From Nostoc commune NIES-4072 (lineage in GTDB: Bacteria; Cyanobacteriota; Cyanobacteriia; Cyanobacteriales; Nostocaceae): a DNA stretch of 64,000 nucleotides. The stretch is from assembly GCF_003113895.1 (NCBI RefSeq), contig NZ_BDUD01000001.1, forward strand, positions 741,388-805,387, given 5' to 3'. The stretch's first letter is position 1. Each line of letters starts with the position of its first letter. The notes beneath the pieces were generated by a model, which saw only the letters and a list, made by a program, of their open reading frames with translations, was not told the origin of the DNA and made no database searches. Below, one piece after another: positions 45,186-54,239 of this stretch. The translations under genes and the position numbers were made by a program.

Positions 45186-45734
45186 TTAAACAGTCGTAAT
45201 GTCTTTTTCTTTTTCTGCCAAGAGTGCGTCTATTTTGGCTGTATACTCGTTTGTGAGTTTTTGCAAGCTATCTTGTTGGTCTTTTGATTGATCTTTGGAG
45301 ATTTCAGAGGCTTTCTCCTGTTTGCGAATCGAGTCTAGGGCATCGCGGCGGATGTTACGAATAGCAACACGACCTTCTTCAGCATATTTGGATGCCATTT
45401 TGACGAATTCTTTACGGCGATCGCTTGTCAAAGGCGGAATATTCAGCCGAATTACAGAACCATCATTACTGGGGGTTAAACCTACATCTGAGAGGGAAAT
45501 CGCCTTCTCAATGATATTTAAGGTATTACGCTCATAGGGCTGAATCAGAATTGTCGAGGCATCTGGCGTGCTAATATTTGCCAGTGATTTTAAGGGTGTA
45601 GGTGAACCATAATAGTCCACTAATACCTTATCTAATAAACTCGCATTGGCGCGGCCAGTGCGAATCGTGTTAAAAGCTCGTTGAGTTGAGTCAACAGAAC
45701 TGTGCATTTTACTTTCAGCTTCAGCTAATATCAC
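45186..45734 (-). CDS. frr: Ribosome recycling factor
   Basis: 182 residues from GTG 45734, the usual RRF length. [60 protein letters not shown] and the C-terminal [11 protein letters not shown] are typical. It splits post-termination ribosomes together with EF-G. The GTG start is set by GGGAGGT 4 nt upstream; the open frame continues 5 codons further to an ATG at 45749 with no site. The start overlaps the pyrH stop by 14 nt, so the genes are translationally coupled. Confidence 0.95.
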   Translation of the reverse strand: MILAEAESKMHSSVDSTQRAFNTIRTGRANASLLDKVLVDYYGSPTPLKSLANISTPDASTILIQPYERNTLNIIEKAISLSDVGLTPSNDGSVIRLNIPPLTSDRRKEFVKMASKYAEEGRVAIRNIRRDALDSIRKQEKASEISKDQSKDQQDSLQKLTNEYTAKIDALLAEKEKDITTV

Positions 45735-46449
45735 AAGAACCTCCCACAAGGGTACCGATGGATTCTCCCAAGACGGCTCGGTGGATGTTACCTCGCACCG
45801 TTAGATCAAATACCAGAATTGGGATATTATTTTCTTTACACAAGGCGATCGCAGTACTATCCATCACCCGCAAATCTTTGGCTAAAACATGCGCGTAGGT
45901 AAGGCTATTGTAACGCTTGGCGTCAGGATAAATATGAGGATCGGCATCATACACTCCGTCTACTTTGGTGGCTTTAAAAATCACTTCTGCATCAATTTCT
46001 GCGGCTCTTAATGCCGCAGTAGTATCCGTAGTAAAGAAGGGATTTCCAGAACCAGCACCAAAAATTACCACCCGCCCTTTTTCAAGATGGCGGATGGCAC
46101 GACGACGGATATATGGTTCTGCTAATTCTTGCATAGCGATCGCAGTTTGCACCCGCGTCTGTACTCCTATGCGTTCTAGTGAATCTTGCAACGTCATGGC
46201 ATTCATTACCGTGGCAATCATCCCAATATAGTCAGCGGTTGCCCTGTCCATCCCCGCCGATGCTGCTTTGACGCCACGAAAAATATTGCCGCCGCCAACA
46301 ACTATGGCGATTTGAGTGCCAGTGGCTATCACCTCTGCTAATTCTTGTGCTATGCCTTTGACCACTTCGGGATCAATACCATAGCCCATGTTGCCCATTA
46401 AGGCTTCACCGCTCAGTTTGAGTAAAACCCGTCGGTAATTCGTTCCCAT
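45721..46449 (-). CDS. pyrH: UMP kinase
   Basis: 242 residues from ATG 46449 (the open frame extends to 46488). Amino-acid kinase fold: [67 protein letters not shown] and [11 protein letters not shown] are canonical. It phosphorylates UMP to UDP. Order pyrH-frr is conserved across bacteria. The stop TGA 45721-45723 lies inside frr. Confidence 0.95.
   Translation of the reverse strand: MGTNYRRVLLKLSGEALMGNMGYGIDPEVVKGIAQELAEVIATGTQIAIVVGGGNIFRGVKAASAGMDRATADYIGMIATVMNAMTLQDSLERIGVQTRVQTAIAMQELAEPYIRRRAIRHLEKGRVVIFGAGSGNPFFTTDTTAALRAAEIDAEVIFKATKVDGVYDADPHIYPDAKRYNSLTYAHVLAKDLRVMDSTAIALCKENNIPILVFDLTVRGNIHRAVLGESIGTLVGGSCDIS
45739..45745 (-). promoter_or_regulatory. Ribosome binding site of frr inside the pyrH 3' end
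   Basis: GGGAGGT on the minus strand, read in pyrH as part of its Gly-Gly codons, 4 nt before the frr GTG. Confidence 0.8.
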
Positions 46450-46520
46450 GAAGTTCCGCTTTATCAAAAAAGTTGCAATTGCCTCCAATTTAAGATAGCA
46501 GTTACAGGGACTATCTATGT

Positions 46521-47075
46521 CTAGTTACGCCAAATCAATGTAGTACCTGTTGCTTCTGTTTGTGGTATACCTATTTCTTCACCAAGAAACAGAGAAGCGA
46601 TCGCAGTTCTCAAATAATCCTCTCCCGCCGATAATGGATCTTGGGGATGATCGTCAATTTTGCCTTTGTAGCGTACTATACCATTAGTATCTATTAAAAA
46701 TGCCATTGGTGTTTTTGTAGCACCAAAACTGCGGGTTACATCTTGCGTCGAGTCCCACAGGTAAGGAAAATTCAAATCGTGACGCTGGGCAAAAGCTTTC
46801 ATATTTTCAAAGCTTGGCCTAGTGCCGTGATTACCATCACTACCATTCATACCAATTAATGTGAAGCCTTTGGGGGCAAATTCGGCTTGAATGTTTTTTA
46901 ACCTGTCTATATACCACTCGACATAAGGACAGTGGTTACATAAGGAAATAACAGCTACTGCTCGGAACTTCTCAAGATAACGCCTGAGATGGTGTACTTG
47001 ACCATCAATTCCTGGCAGTTCAAAATCGGGTGCATAGCTCCCAACGGGAGTATCGATTGTTTCTAGTAGATTCAT
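46521..47075 (-). CDS. Thioredoxin-fold redoxin (peroxiredoxin-like)
   Basis: 184 residues. [20 protein letters not shown] and the CxxC motif in [16 protein letters not shown] (about 46-49), then [20 protein letters not shown] and [15 protein letters not shown] (cis-Pro loop), match the AhpC/TSA-redoxin branch of thioredoxin-fold proteins. No signal peptide, so cytoplasmic. Likely a thiol oxidoreductase or peroxidase; substrate unknown. It ends 72 bp upstream of the pyrH start on the same strand. Confidence 0.85.
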   Translation of the reverse strand: MNLLETIDTPVGSYAPDFELPGIDGQVHHLRRYLEKFRAVAVISLCNHCPYVEWYIDRLKNIQAEFAPKGFTLIGMNGSDGNHGTRPSFENMKAFAQRHDLNFPYLWDSTQDVTRSFGATKTPMAFLIDTNGIVRYKGKIDDHPQDPLSAGEDYLRTAIASLFLGEEIGIPQTEATGTTLIWRN

Positions 47076-47519
47076 GATTTCTGGCTCGCAGAACTAGGAA
47101 CAAGAAAAATATTGTTAAATTCAGCGTCAGTTTCCAGTTGCAAACCACCCCTTAGCCGATGCCTCATATTCGACAATGTTATATACCAAATTTGCGATCG
47201 TAAATTGTGAAACTACTGAATCTAGCAGTGACGCTAATTCGCTCACATCTAAAAAATAGCGAAAATATTACTCACATTATTGTAGAAGTTATGATTTCTA
47301 ATACTGACATAATCTAAGTTATGAGTAAATTAACTCTATCAACAAGACGGAAATCTATGCTGGATAAAACTATCAGCCAAAAAGCCTTCGTGCTGTCTGT
47401 CTAAGCTATCACTACAAAGTATTTACTTTGAAAATCTGATAAATTTTATTCAAATTCACAACAATTTTACTTGCGTCTTGCTGCTGAAAGGCTTTTACCC
47501 TTGTATTCATCAAATTTTT
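47076..47519. other. Intergenic region between divergent redoxin and hydrolase genes
   Basis: 444 bp, AT-rich. Contains promoters for both genes; no repeat or small gene recognised. Confidence 0.5.
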
Positions 47520-48419
47520 ATGACAACCTCAAGTTCAAAAACAGCACTTACCTCTACAAAAACCTGGATTTGGCAAGATTTCTCTATCTGCTATCAAACT
47601 GAAGGAACCACTGGGCCAGCTGTTGTTCTGGTGCATGGATTTGGCGCTTCTTGGTGGCACTGGCGGAAGAATATTCCCGTATTAGCACAAAGTTGCCGTG
47701 TTTATGCGATCGATTTGATTGGTTTTGGTGCTTCCGCAAAACCTCAACCTGGAGAAAAAATTGCCTATACACTAGAAACTTGGGGACAGCAAGTAGCAGA
47801 TTTTTGCCGTGAAGTGGTGGGTGAACCAGCTTTTTTAGTCGGAAATTCTATTGGCTGTATTGTAGCCATGCAAGCAGCAGTAAGCAACCCTGATATTGCT
47901 TTAGGAGTTGCTTTGCTCAACTGTTCATTACGGCTGTTGCACGATCGCAAACGGGTAACTTTACCTTTATCTCGTCGTTACGGAGCGCCTCTACTGCAAC
48001 GCCTGTTATCTATCAAACCAGTTGGCGATTTCTTTTTCAATCAACTCGCCAAACCGAAAACGGTGCGGAAAATTCTGCTGCAAGCATACTCAAATCCTGA
48101 GATGGTGACAGATGAGTTGGTAGATATTTTGATGTCACCAGCAAGTGATCCGGGGGCTGGGGCTGTATTTCTGGCTTTTACTTCTTATTCTACAGGGCCA
48201 TTACCAGAAGACCTTTTACCACTGTTACCTTGTCCGGCGATTATCTTATGGGGAACAGCCGATCCGTGGGAACCAATTAAATTAGGGAGAGAATTAGCTA
48301 ACTTTGGGCAGGTAGAAAAGTTTATTCCTTTAGAAGGAGTGGGGCATTGTCCGCAGGATGAAGCACCGGAGTTAGTCAATCCGATTTTACTCGATTGGAT
48401 TTTGGAGCGATCGCGGTAA
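47520..48419 (+). CDS. Alpha/beta hydrolase
   Basis: 299 residues from ATG 47520 (an in-frame start at 47478 is less likely). Oxyanion region VVLVHGFGASWWHWR, nucleophile elbow VGNSIGC (Ser), acid in LWGTADPWEP and catalytic His in GVGHCPQDEAPE complete the triad. This subgroup (HGFGASxxHWR) is common in cyanobacteria and plastids, where some members act on chlorophyll or lipid-type esters. Substrate not predicted. Confidence 0.87.
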   Translation: MTTSSSKTALTSTKTWIWQDFSICYQTEGTTGPAVVLVHGFGASWWHWRKNIPVLAQSCRVYAIDLIGFGASAKPQPGEKIAYTLETWGQQVADFCREVVGEPAFLVGNSIGCIVAMQAAVSNPDIALGVALLNCSLRLLHDRKRVTLPLSRRYGAPLLQRLLSIKPVGDFFFNQLAKPKTVRKILLQAYSNPEMVTDELVDILMSPASDPGAGAVFLAFTSYSTGPLPEDLLPLLPCPAIILWGTADPWEPIKLGRELANFGQVEKFIPLEGVGHCPQDEAPELVNPILLDWILERSR

Positions 48420-48462
48420 TTATCTGTGAGAGGTTAAATATAGAGTAAATTTTGTCAATCAG

Positions 48463-48813
48463 CTAATATGCATTTAAATACTGACTGTAAACAATAAAGA
48501 CCACAATTCCAACGAAAATAAAGAGGATTAAAGTAGCTATTAAACCACGATGTCGAGAGACAACATCAAGAAGTACTAGTAGCCAGAATAAGGCAATCTC
48601 AACTGCGCTAGCAATGAGCACAAGTATGAGATTTCGTTGAGTTCTTTTAGCCAGGATAACAAAACTAAAACCTCTGCTGAAAGAACTGCCTTCAAGATTA
48701 GAGGCCGATATTGTTAGATCGACCAAGTTAACTAAGAACCAAATAATTACTATGCCTCCCATTACTGTCAATACAACAGCTAGTCCTTTAAATAATCGAT
48801 TTATAAGCATCAT
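48463..48813 (-). CDS. Small membrane protein of unknown function
   Basis: 116 residues with three predicted transmembrane segments: AVVLTVMGGIVIIWFLVNLV, LILVLIASAVEIALFWLLVL and LIATLILFIFVGIVVFIVYS. A basic loop (SRHRG) lies between helices 2 and 3. No family recognised. Single gene, convergent with the alpha/beta hydrolase. Confidence 0.6.
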   Translation of the reverse strand: MMLINRLFKGLAVVLTVMGGIVIIWFLVNLVDLTISASNLEGSSFSRGFSFVILAKRTQRNLILVLIASAVEIALFWLLVLLDVVSRHRGLIATLILFIFVGIVVFIVYSQYLNAY

Positions 48814-48863
48814 TTTTTGCTCCTAGAAGAAAATTTTGACATAATGATAAGTATTGTTAAGTA

Positions 48864-48943
48864 GTAGGGTGTGTTATGCCGTAGGCTAACGCACCGTCCG
48901 ATATCTTCGGTGCGTTAGGACTAGCGTCCATAACGCATCCTAC
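48864..48943. repeat. 80-bp inverted-repeat element (GTAGGGTGTGTTATG family)
   Basis: Outer ends GTAGGGTGTGTTATG and CATAACGCATCCTAC pair at 13 of 15 positions; an inner perfect 10-bp pair TAACGCACCG/CGGTGCGTTA lies at 48887-48896 and 48908-48917. A second 80-bp member lies at 63327-63406. Confidence 0.8.
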
Positions 48944-48999
48944 AAAATTAAAGCTATTAATTCACATTAGGCGTGAAGTATTAGTCCAAAAACTTTTAA

Positions 49000-49179
49000 C
49001 TACTTCTCCCTATCTTCATCTAGTGCTTTTTGGATAGCTTGGCGACAAAATTCAGGAGGATCGTCCTTAGCCTTTACTTCTTCCTTCATTTCCTTGGTGA
49101 CTCGGAAGCTCAATTGATCAGTTAATTCCTTGCTTGGTTGGTTTCCAAAATTTTCAGGTTTACCCTTGCGGTCAGGCAT
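49000..49179 (-). CDS. Small ribbon-helix-helix-like protein
   Basis: 59 residues, ATG 49179 to TAG 49000-49002. The pattern LSFRVTKEMKEEVKAK, then PPEFCRQAIQKAL, fits a ribbon-helix-helix DNA-binding fold: a short strand SFRVT, then two helices. The N-terminal 20 residues are basic and polar. RHH proteins are often antitoxins or plasmid regulators, but no toxin is adjacent. It is divergent from the SAP-like gene at 49307. Confidence 0.65.
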   Translation of the reverse strand: MPDRKGKPENFGNQPSKELTDQLSFRVTKEMKEEVKAKDDPPEFCRQAIQKALDEDREK

Positions 49180-49306
49180 TGTTTAGAAAAGTAAATATAG
49201 CTTGAAGTCGATGAAACCATCGGGTTAGAGTTTTAAATCGGTGAGTACTTGCCTGGAAAACTTGTAACTCACCGATACCACTTTTACAAATGGGTAACTC
49301 TATTTT

Positions 49307-49681
49307 ATGTTCACAAGGTCAGAACTCGAAATCAAAACTATTGCTGAGTTGAGAGATTTGTGTAGGCGTTATGGATTGAAGCCTACTGGGAACGGAGGGT
49401 ACAAGACCAGTTGGATTGTTACCTTGATGGCATTCCCACAGATAGCACTGGCTCAAATAAGGCAGGGAAGAGGGTTGAAATCACCAGGCTTTAGCGTTAT
49501 TCAATTCCTTGAAGGGGTGGTAGATGAGATGAATTCACCCACTGATGAGCAAGCGGCACTGATTAAGCTGACAATGGAAGGCAAAGCTATGAGCTACCCT
49601 GACAGATACGACCAAGAGAGCTTGCTTAACTTGCACAAGGCTAAGATGTATCTTGAAATGGCGATCGGACTACTAAACTAG
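49307..49681 (+). CDS. SAP-like domain protein of unknown function
   Basis: 124 residues. The N-terminus (SELEIKTIAELRDLCRRYGL followed by KPTGNGGYKTSWI, about 5-38) resembles a SAP motif: two helices with L..LC...GL and a G-rich turn. The rest is helical (EQAALIKLTMEGKAMSYPDR, HKAKMYLEMAIGLL). Possibly DNA- or RNA-binding. Not recognised further. Confidence 0.6.
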   Translation: MFTRSELEIKTIAELRDLCRRYGLKPTGNGGYKTSWIVTLMAFPQIALAQIRQGRGLKSPGFSVIQFLEGVVDEMNSPTDEQAALIKLTMEGKAMSYPDRYDQESLLNLHKAKMYLEMAIGLLN

Positions 49682-49867
49682 TAAATCAGTTTTGAGGGTT
49701 TGTAGTAAGCACTTTAGTGCTTAGAAAATAAGAATGACTAAAGTCCTTACTACAAACTTCTTTACCCGTATTGGACTCAACCCACAAACTCTATATTTAT
49801 TAACTAACAAGAAATTTTTGGCACTATCTCTTATTTACTCAATTAGGAATAGCACTCAAGGCAATTA

Positions 49868-50569
49868 CTAACTCAAAACTAACTGACTTAAAAAGAAGGC
49901 AAGGGCTGCACTACCCAAGGGAACTGTCAAATTATCAATACCTAAAAATGAAACAGCTTCTAAAGCAGTAGCTATAACTGCTACTAATAGTGATACTGTC
50001 CAAGTTTGCCAACTGTTTCCTTGAGTTCCAACTAGAATCAAACTACTGACAAGATAGCTAACGAGCATCATAGTTAGGGAGCCTTCCCAACTTTTTTCTG
50101 CCCCAAAAACTTTATACTTATGTTGACCAAAACGTTGCCCAATTAAGGCTGCTAATCCATCTCCCCAAGTCATCACCAAAATTCCGAGTGCTGCGTATTG
50201 GGGTTGTTGTAAATACCAGAACCAGGCAACTAAAATACCGAAACTGACAGAGTAAAAAAATGTCCCGAAACTTTGCCGTCCAACGCTATTAATACCAGGA
50301 AGAATGGGCAATCGGTAGGATAATAAGGTGATTGCACTCGCTAAAATAGAAGCTGTAATCCCTACTCTGGCGGGAATATCTAGCCACCAAGCGATTAAAA
50401 TCACGTTACCAGTGCCAATATGAACTATCTTCCGCACGATTTCTGGCTTATCGGCAAAGCGGTTTACTACCCCTGCAATCAGAAGGATGAGTAACACCCA
50501 AATTGCAGCTATCGCAATTTGCAGCCATAAAACCGGAATTGAGGTGAAGTCAGAAAATGTAATTAACAA
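49868..50569 (-). CDS. Phytol kinase / dolichol kinase family protein (VTE5-like)
   Basis: 233 residues, about seven transmembrane helices. Motifs: NRFADKPEIVRKIVHIGTGN (start of the CTP-dependent polyprenol kinase family), MTWGDGLAALIGQRFGQHKY, GAEKSWEGSLTMMLVS and the closing VSFLGIDNLTVPLGSA. Family members phosphorylate phytol, salvaging the chlorophyll side chain for tocopherol and fatty-acid phytyl ester synthesis. Exact alcohol specificity is inferred. Confidence 0.85.
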   Translation of the reverse strand: MLITFSDFTSIPVLWLQIAIAAIWVLLILLIAGVVNRFADKPEIVRKIVHIGTGNVILIAWWLDIPARVGITASILASAITLLSYRLPILPGINSVGRQSFGTFFYSVSFGILVAWFWYLQQPQYAALGILVMTWGDGLAALIGQRFGQHKYKVFGAEKSWEGSLTMMLVSYLVSSLILVGTQGNSWQTWTVSLLVAVIATALEAVSFLGIDNLTVPLGSAALAFFLSQLVLS

Positions 50570-50630
50570 AGATACGACAAAATGAAAATTTTTACCCCTG
50601 TTACTAATTTATAAGATTTGGGTAGCTGCA

Positions 50631-50867
50631 ATGAAATTATTATTTATTTGGCTGATTCGGGGCTACCGAATGTTTATCTCGCCGTTGTTTCTCCCGACTT
50701 GTCGCTTTCAACCAACTTGTTCGATGTATGCTATTGAAGCTATTGAACGGTTTGGAGTGTTGCGTGGTAGCTGGATGGCAACTCGGCGGATTTTGCGCTG
50801 TCATCCGTTTCATCCAGGTGGTTACGATCCAGTGCCAGAGGTGGTGGAAAAGGTGAAGGAGGAGTAG
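50631..50867 (+). CDS. yidD: Membrane protein insertion efficiency factor YidD
   Basis: 78 residues. [20 protein letters not shown], then [15 protein letters not shown] and [18 protein letters not shown], is the conserved YidD sequence with its three cysteines. It assists YidC-dependent membrane insertion. It stands apart from rpmH-rnpA-yidC, as in most cyanobacteria. Confidence 0.94.
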   Translation: MKLLFIWLIRGYRMFISPLFLPTCRFQPTCSMYAIEAIERFGVLRGSWMATRRILRCHPFHPGGYDPVPEVVEKVKEE

Positions 50868-50877
50868 TTTATAGAAT

Positions 50878-50911
50878 TGGGGCATTGGGCATTGGGCATT
50901 GGGCATTGGGA
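50878..50911. repeat. STRR array, TTGGGCA heptamer
   Basis: About four to five TTGGGCA/TTGGGGCA units just after yidD. Confidence 0.85.
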
Positions 50912-51069
50912 GAATACCTGTCCTATATGTCTATGCTGCAAGTGTGCGAATGAAGGTTCATCCCACCGCTAGAAGGGGGGTGTAGGTGGGTATAGGTATT
51001 TGGGGAGATGTCAACAGATGAGGTTGTCATCTAGCGTGGGAAGGTTGAATAATTTAATTTAGATTTATC

Positions 51070-51297
51070 ATGCTTAATCTTACTGCGATTTCTATACCAG
51101 AACCACAAATTCCTACTCCTGGCCCGAGTCCGCTACCTAGCCCCAATCCTGAGCCGAATCCGCTACCTAGTCCTGAACCTGTACCGGGGCCAGCGATTCC
51201 TCAACCGTTACCTGGGCCTGTACCAGAACCAGTACCTGCTCCCATTCCTCAGACGGTTCCAGGGCCAATTCCCCAAACCATACCGGAACCTGTTTAG
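51070..51297 (+). CDS. Possible proline-rich small protein
   Basis: 75 residues from ATG 51070, 43% or so proline by eye. After MLNLTAISI it is built of PGP, PEP, PSP and PLPSP blocks (PEPQIPTPGPSPLPSP, PGPVPEPVPAPIPQ). No signal peptide or transmembrane segment. It ends 45 bp before ychF. Intact proline repeats with many synonymous codon changes argue that it is translated; the lack of a clear ribosome site argues against. Function unknown. Confidence 0.45.
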   Translation: MLNLTAISIPEPQIPTPGPSPLPSPNPEPNPLPSPEPVPGPAIPQPLPGPVPEPVPAPIPQTVPGPIPQTIPEPV

Positions 51298-51342
51298 ATT
51301 AACTTGGTAATATAATCCAAAATCTCAAATCTAAAATCCAAA

Positions 51343-52434
51343 ATGCTAAGAGCCGGAATTGTCGGACTTCCCAACGTCGGAAAATCTACTTTATTTAATG
51401 CTGTAGTTGCTAATGCTAAAGCAGAAGCAGCTAACTTCCCTTTTTGCACGATTGAACCGAATGTCGGCGTTGTCGCAGTACCGGATGAACGGTTAAATGT
51501 TCTTGCTAAGATTGCTAGTTCAGCACAAATTATCCCGGCGCGGGTTGAATTTGTGGATATTGCCGGTTTAGTTAAAGGCGCAAGTCAGGGTGAGGGACTA
51601 GGGAATCAATTCCTGTCCCACATCCGGGAAGTTGATGCGATCGTCCATGTGGTACGTTGTTTTGAGAATGACGATATTATCCACGTTGCTGGTTCTGTTG
51701 ATCCAGCGCGAGATATTGAAATCATTAATATAGAATTGGGTTTATCAGATTTAGCACAAATTGAGCGCCGAATTGACCGCACTCGTAAACTAGCTCGTAC
51801 CAGCAAAGATGCACAGTTTGAAATCACAGTTTTAGAAAAATTAGCGGCGGCTTTAAATGAAGGTAAATCGGTGCGTCAGGTAAGCTTGAATGAAGAAGAA
51901 GCAGTAATTATTAAAGGATTAGAACTGCTTACTTATAAACCGATTATCTACGCTGCGAATGTCTCTGAGGATGAGTTAGCGACTGGTAATCATTTTGTGG
52001 AAACAGTGCGGCAAATTGCTGCAACAGAAAATGCCCAAGTTGTGATAGTTTCGGCTCAAGTTGAAGCTGAATTAGTGGAATTACCAGAGGAAGATAAAGC
52101 TGATTTCCTGGCGTCTTTAGGTGTGGAAGAAGGCGGTTTGAAATCATTGATTCGGGCAACTTACACGCTTTTAGGCTTACGGACATATTTCACTTGTGGC
52201 CCTAAAGAAACCCGCGCTTGGACAATTAATGCGGGAATGTCTGCACCTCAAGCTGCTGGTGTAATCCACAGTGATTTTGAGCGGGGATTTATTCGCGCCG
52301 AAACTGTTGCTTATAAAGATTTAGTAACAACTGGTTCGATGAATGCTGCGAAGGAAAAAGGGTTGGTTCGCAGTGAAGGGAAAGAGTATGTTGTGCAAGA
52401 AGGAGATGTAATGTTGTTCCGATTTAATGTGTAG
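51343..52434 (+). CDS. ychF: Redox-regulated ATPase YchF (OLA1 family)
   Basis: 363 residues. OBG-family G domain: RAGIVGLPNVGKSTLFNAVV (P-loop), ANFPFCTIEPNVGVVAVPD (switch I), FVDIAGLVKGASQGEGLGN (G3), a coiled-coil insert, and a C-terminal TGS domain (FTCGPKETRAWTINAGMSAP ... FIRAETVAYKDLV). The family prefers ATP over GTP and binds ribosomes, with a role in stress adaptation. Normal length and complete. Confidence 0.95.
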   Translation: MLRAGIVGLPNVGKSTLFNAVVANAKAEAANFPFCTIEPNVGVVAVPDERLNVLAKIASSAQIIPARVEFVDIAGLVKGASQGEGLGNQFLSHIREVDAIVHVVRCFENDDIIHVAGSVDPARDIEIINIELGLSDLAQIERRIDRTRKLARTSKDAQFEITVLEKLAAALNEGKSVRQVSLNEEEAVIIKGLELLTYKPIIYAANVSEDELATGNHFVETVRQIAATENAQVVIVSAQVEAELVELPEEDKADFLASLGVEEGGLKSLIRATYTLLGLRTYFTCGPKETRAWTINAGMSAPQAAGVIHSDFERGFIRAETVAYKDLVTTGSMNAAKEKGLVRSEGKEYVVQEGDVMLFRFNV

Positions 52435-52591
52435 GGGTAATTAATAAGTGGCCGTTATCGATAAGATAATGGTCAACCTACACTAAATTGCGATCGCACC
52501 AATAATATTGACAAAATCCTATATATATGTATCATAGTGTCGAAAATGAACCAGCAATCAGTTCGATTTTTTAACCAAGCTCTCAAGTTTT

Positions 52592-53098
52592 ATGGAAGTT
52601 ATTTTGGGTGATATTACAAAGCTACAAGTTGATGCAATTGTAAATGCTGCAAATACAAGTCTGCTTGGAGGTAGTGGAGTAGATGGAGCAATACACAGAG
52701 CAGCTGGAGCAGAACTTGTTGATGAATGTAGATCGCTTAGAGGATGCAAAATTGGCGATGCCAAGCTCACCAAAGGATATCGCTTGCCTGCAAGCTTTAT
52801 CATTCATACAGTGGGTCCAGTATGGCGAGGAGGTAATAATAAAGAACCCGAACTTCTAGCTCAGTGTTACTACAAGTGTATGGAAATCGCCGCCGATAAA
52901 GAATTTAATACTTTGGCATTTCCTTGCATTAGTACTGGTATTTATAAATATCCTAAGATTCTAGCTGCTGAGATTGCAGTGAAAATATGCGAGGAACAAT
53001 TACAAAAGAATGGTCGTCCCCAAAGAGTAATTTTTTGTTGCTACGATCGAGAAAATTATGAAATTTATACAAAAATTTTATCTGAAAGGATAGATTAA
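52592..53098 (+). CDS. Macro domain protein (ADP-ribose/O-acetyl-ADP-ribose hydrolase type)
   Basis: 168 residues, essentially one macro domain. VILGDITKLQVDAIVNAANT (ADP-ribose adenine contact Asp), LLGGSGVDGAIHRAAGAELV, GDAKLTKGYRLPASFIIHTV and FPCISTGIYKYP (phosphate loop) are all present, matching the YmdB-type MacroD subgroup. Such enzymes remove ADP-ribose or acetyl from ADP-ribose. Its TAA overlaps by 4 nt the stop codon of the convergent gene. Confidence 0.92.
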   Translation: MEVILGDITKLQVDAIVNAANTSLLGGSGVDGAIHRAAGAELVDECRSLRGCKIGDAKLTKGYRLPASFIIHTVGPVWRGGNNKEPELLAQCYYKCMEIAADKEFNTLAFPCISTGIYKYPKILAAEIAVKICEEQLQKNGRPQRVIFCCYDRENYEIYTKILSERID

Positions 53099-54003
53099 CT
53101 TCCACCCACAATGTATATATATGAACCTAAATTCTCATCATCTGTACCAACAATTACACCGCCTTCTGCACCGGGAACAAGTTCCATACCTTCAATTTTG
53201 TGGTAATTAGAGCGGTAAAGGGGAACAAGTTGAGGATTTTGCCGCCATGCAATTTTGTTACCACGAAATCCCAAGTACCCAGCGACATACACAGCTGACT
53301 GAAATGGCCCATCATCTCCGGCATCACTTGCTGAGGTAATATATACAATTCCTACGGAGTCTACCTTAATATCTGAAATATGACGAACATTGCCAGATGG
53401 AAACGGTACTTTCAAATTGGCAGAACCTGCGAGAGTAATTTGATATTTAGCTAAGTCAAATATTCCCCAAAAAATAGTTGCTGGTTGTTCTCCTTCACCT
53501 CTATGTCCCCAAATAGCAACTAATTTGCCGTCTATATTTTGTATTCCAAATGATTCAAAATTATTTCCTTGAATAATTTCTGGTAAATCAAATTCTTTGA
53601 TAATAGATATGCTCTTCTTGGCAGGCTGTAAACGGATGTAATAAGCTTTTCCAGAACTAGTTAAAGCGATAAATGAGAACTTTGTTTTCTCTGGAACAGA
53701 TGTTAAAGCTTCTAAATCGATGGGTAATTCTATGTTACCTGGCCAATTTAATGGAAAATATTCAGGTTGGTTTTTACCCTTAATACTGATAATTGCTAAA
53801 CGACCTTGGTTTTTTTGTTTGTTGTCATGGACAATCAGAAAATCGAGCGTATTGTTTTGTTGCTCTATCAAAGCCATACCACTGATACCGAAAGGGATAC
53901 CACCGCGAACCGGACGCCAATCTTGCGCCCAAACTTGCTGGGATATGACTAACAATGCACATAAGATTACTATATTGATGATTAACCTAAGAAACCGAGG
54001 CAT
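53095..54003 (-). CDS. Secreted protein of unknown function, possibly beta-propeller
   Basis: 302 residues. Signal peptide LIINIVILCALLVISQQVWA with cleavage near residue 26. The mature part is rich in beta-strand patterns such as LAIISIKGKNQPEYFPLNWP, FSFIALTSSGKAYYIRLQPA, GKLVAIWGHRGEGEQPATIF and VGIVYITSASDAGDDG, suggestive of a propeller. No family recognised. Convergent with the macro-domain gene. Confidence 0.65.
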   Translation of the reverse strand: MPRFLRLIINIVILCALLVISQQVWAQDWRPVRGGIPFGISGMALIEQQNNTLDFLIVHDNKQKNQGRLAIISIKGKNQPEYFPLNWPGNIELPIDLEALTSVPEKTKFSFIALTSSGKAYYIRLQPAKKSISIIKEFDLPEIIQGNNFESFGIQNIDGKLVAIWGHRGEGEQPATIFWGIFDLAKYQITLAGSANLKVPFPSGNVRHISDIKVDSVGIVYITSASDAGDDGPFQSAVYVAGYLGFRGNKIAWRQNPQLVPLYRSNYHKIEGMELVPGAEGGVIVGTDDENLGSYIYIVGGS

Positions 54004-54239
54004 ATTGATTTAGCCAAGCTGTGAGTATCGGTAAAAGGAGGGTGTTAACGGATGCTCAATCATATTAAATCAAAGCAATTTGCACCCACATCAATAAAGC
54101 AGCCTTTTGTACTCTTAGTCATTAGTAAAATTACGCAATTAATTCACCTAATTTTAGATTCTGGATTAATAAATGTGGTTAGCACAACTATTTATACAGA
54201 TGTGAGATGAAACAAATCCAAAATCCAAAATTGTTTGAC

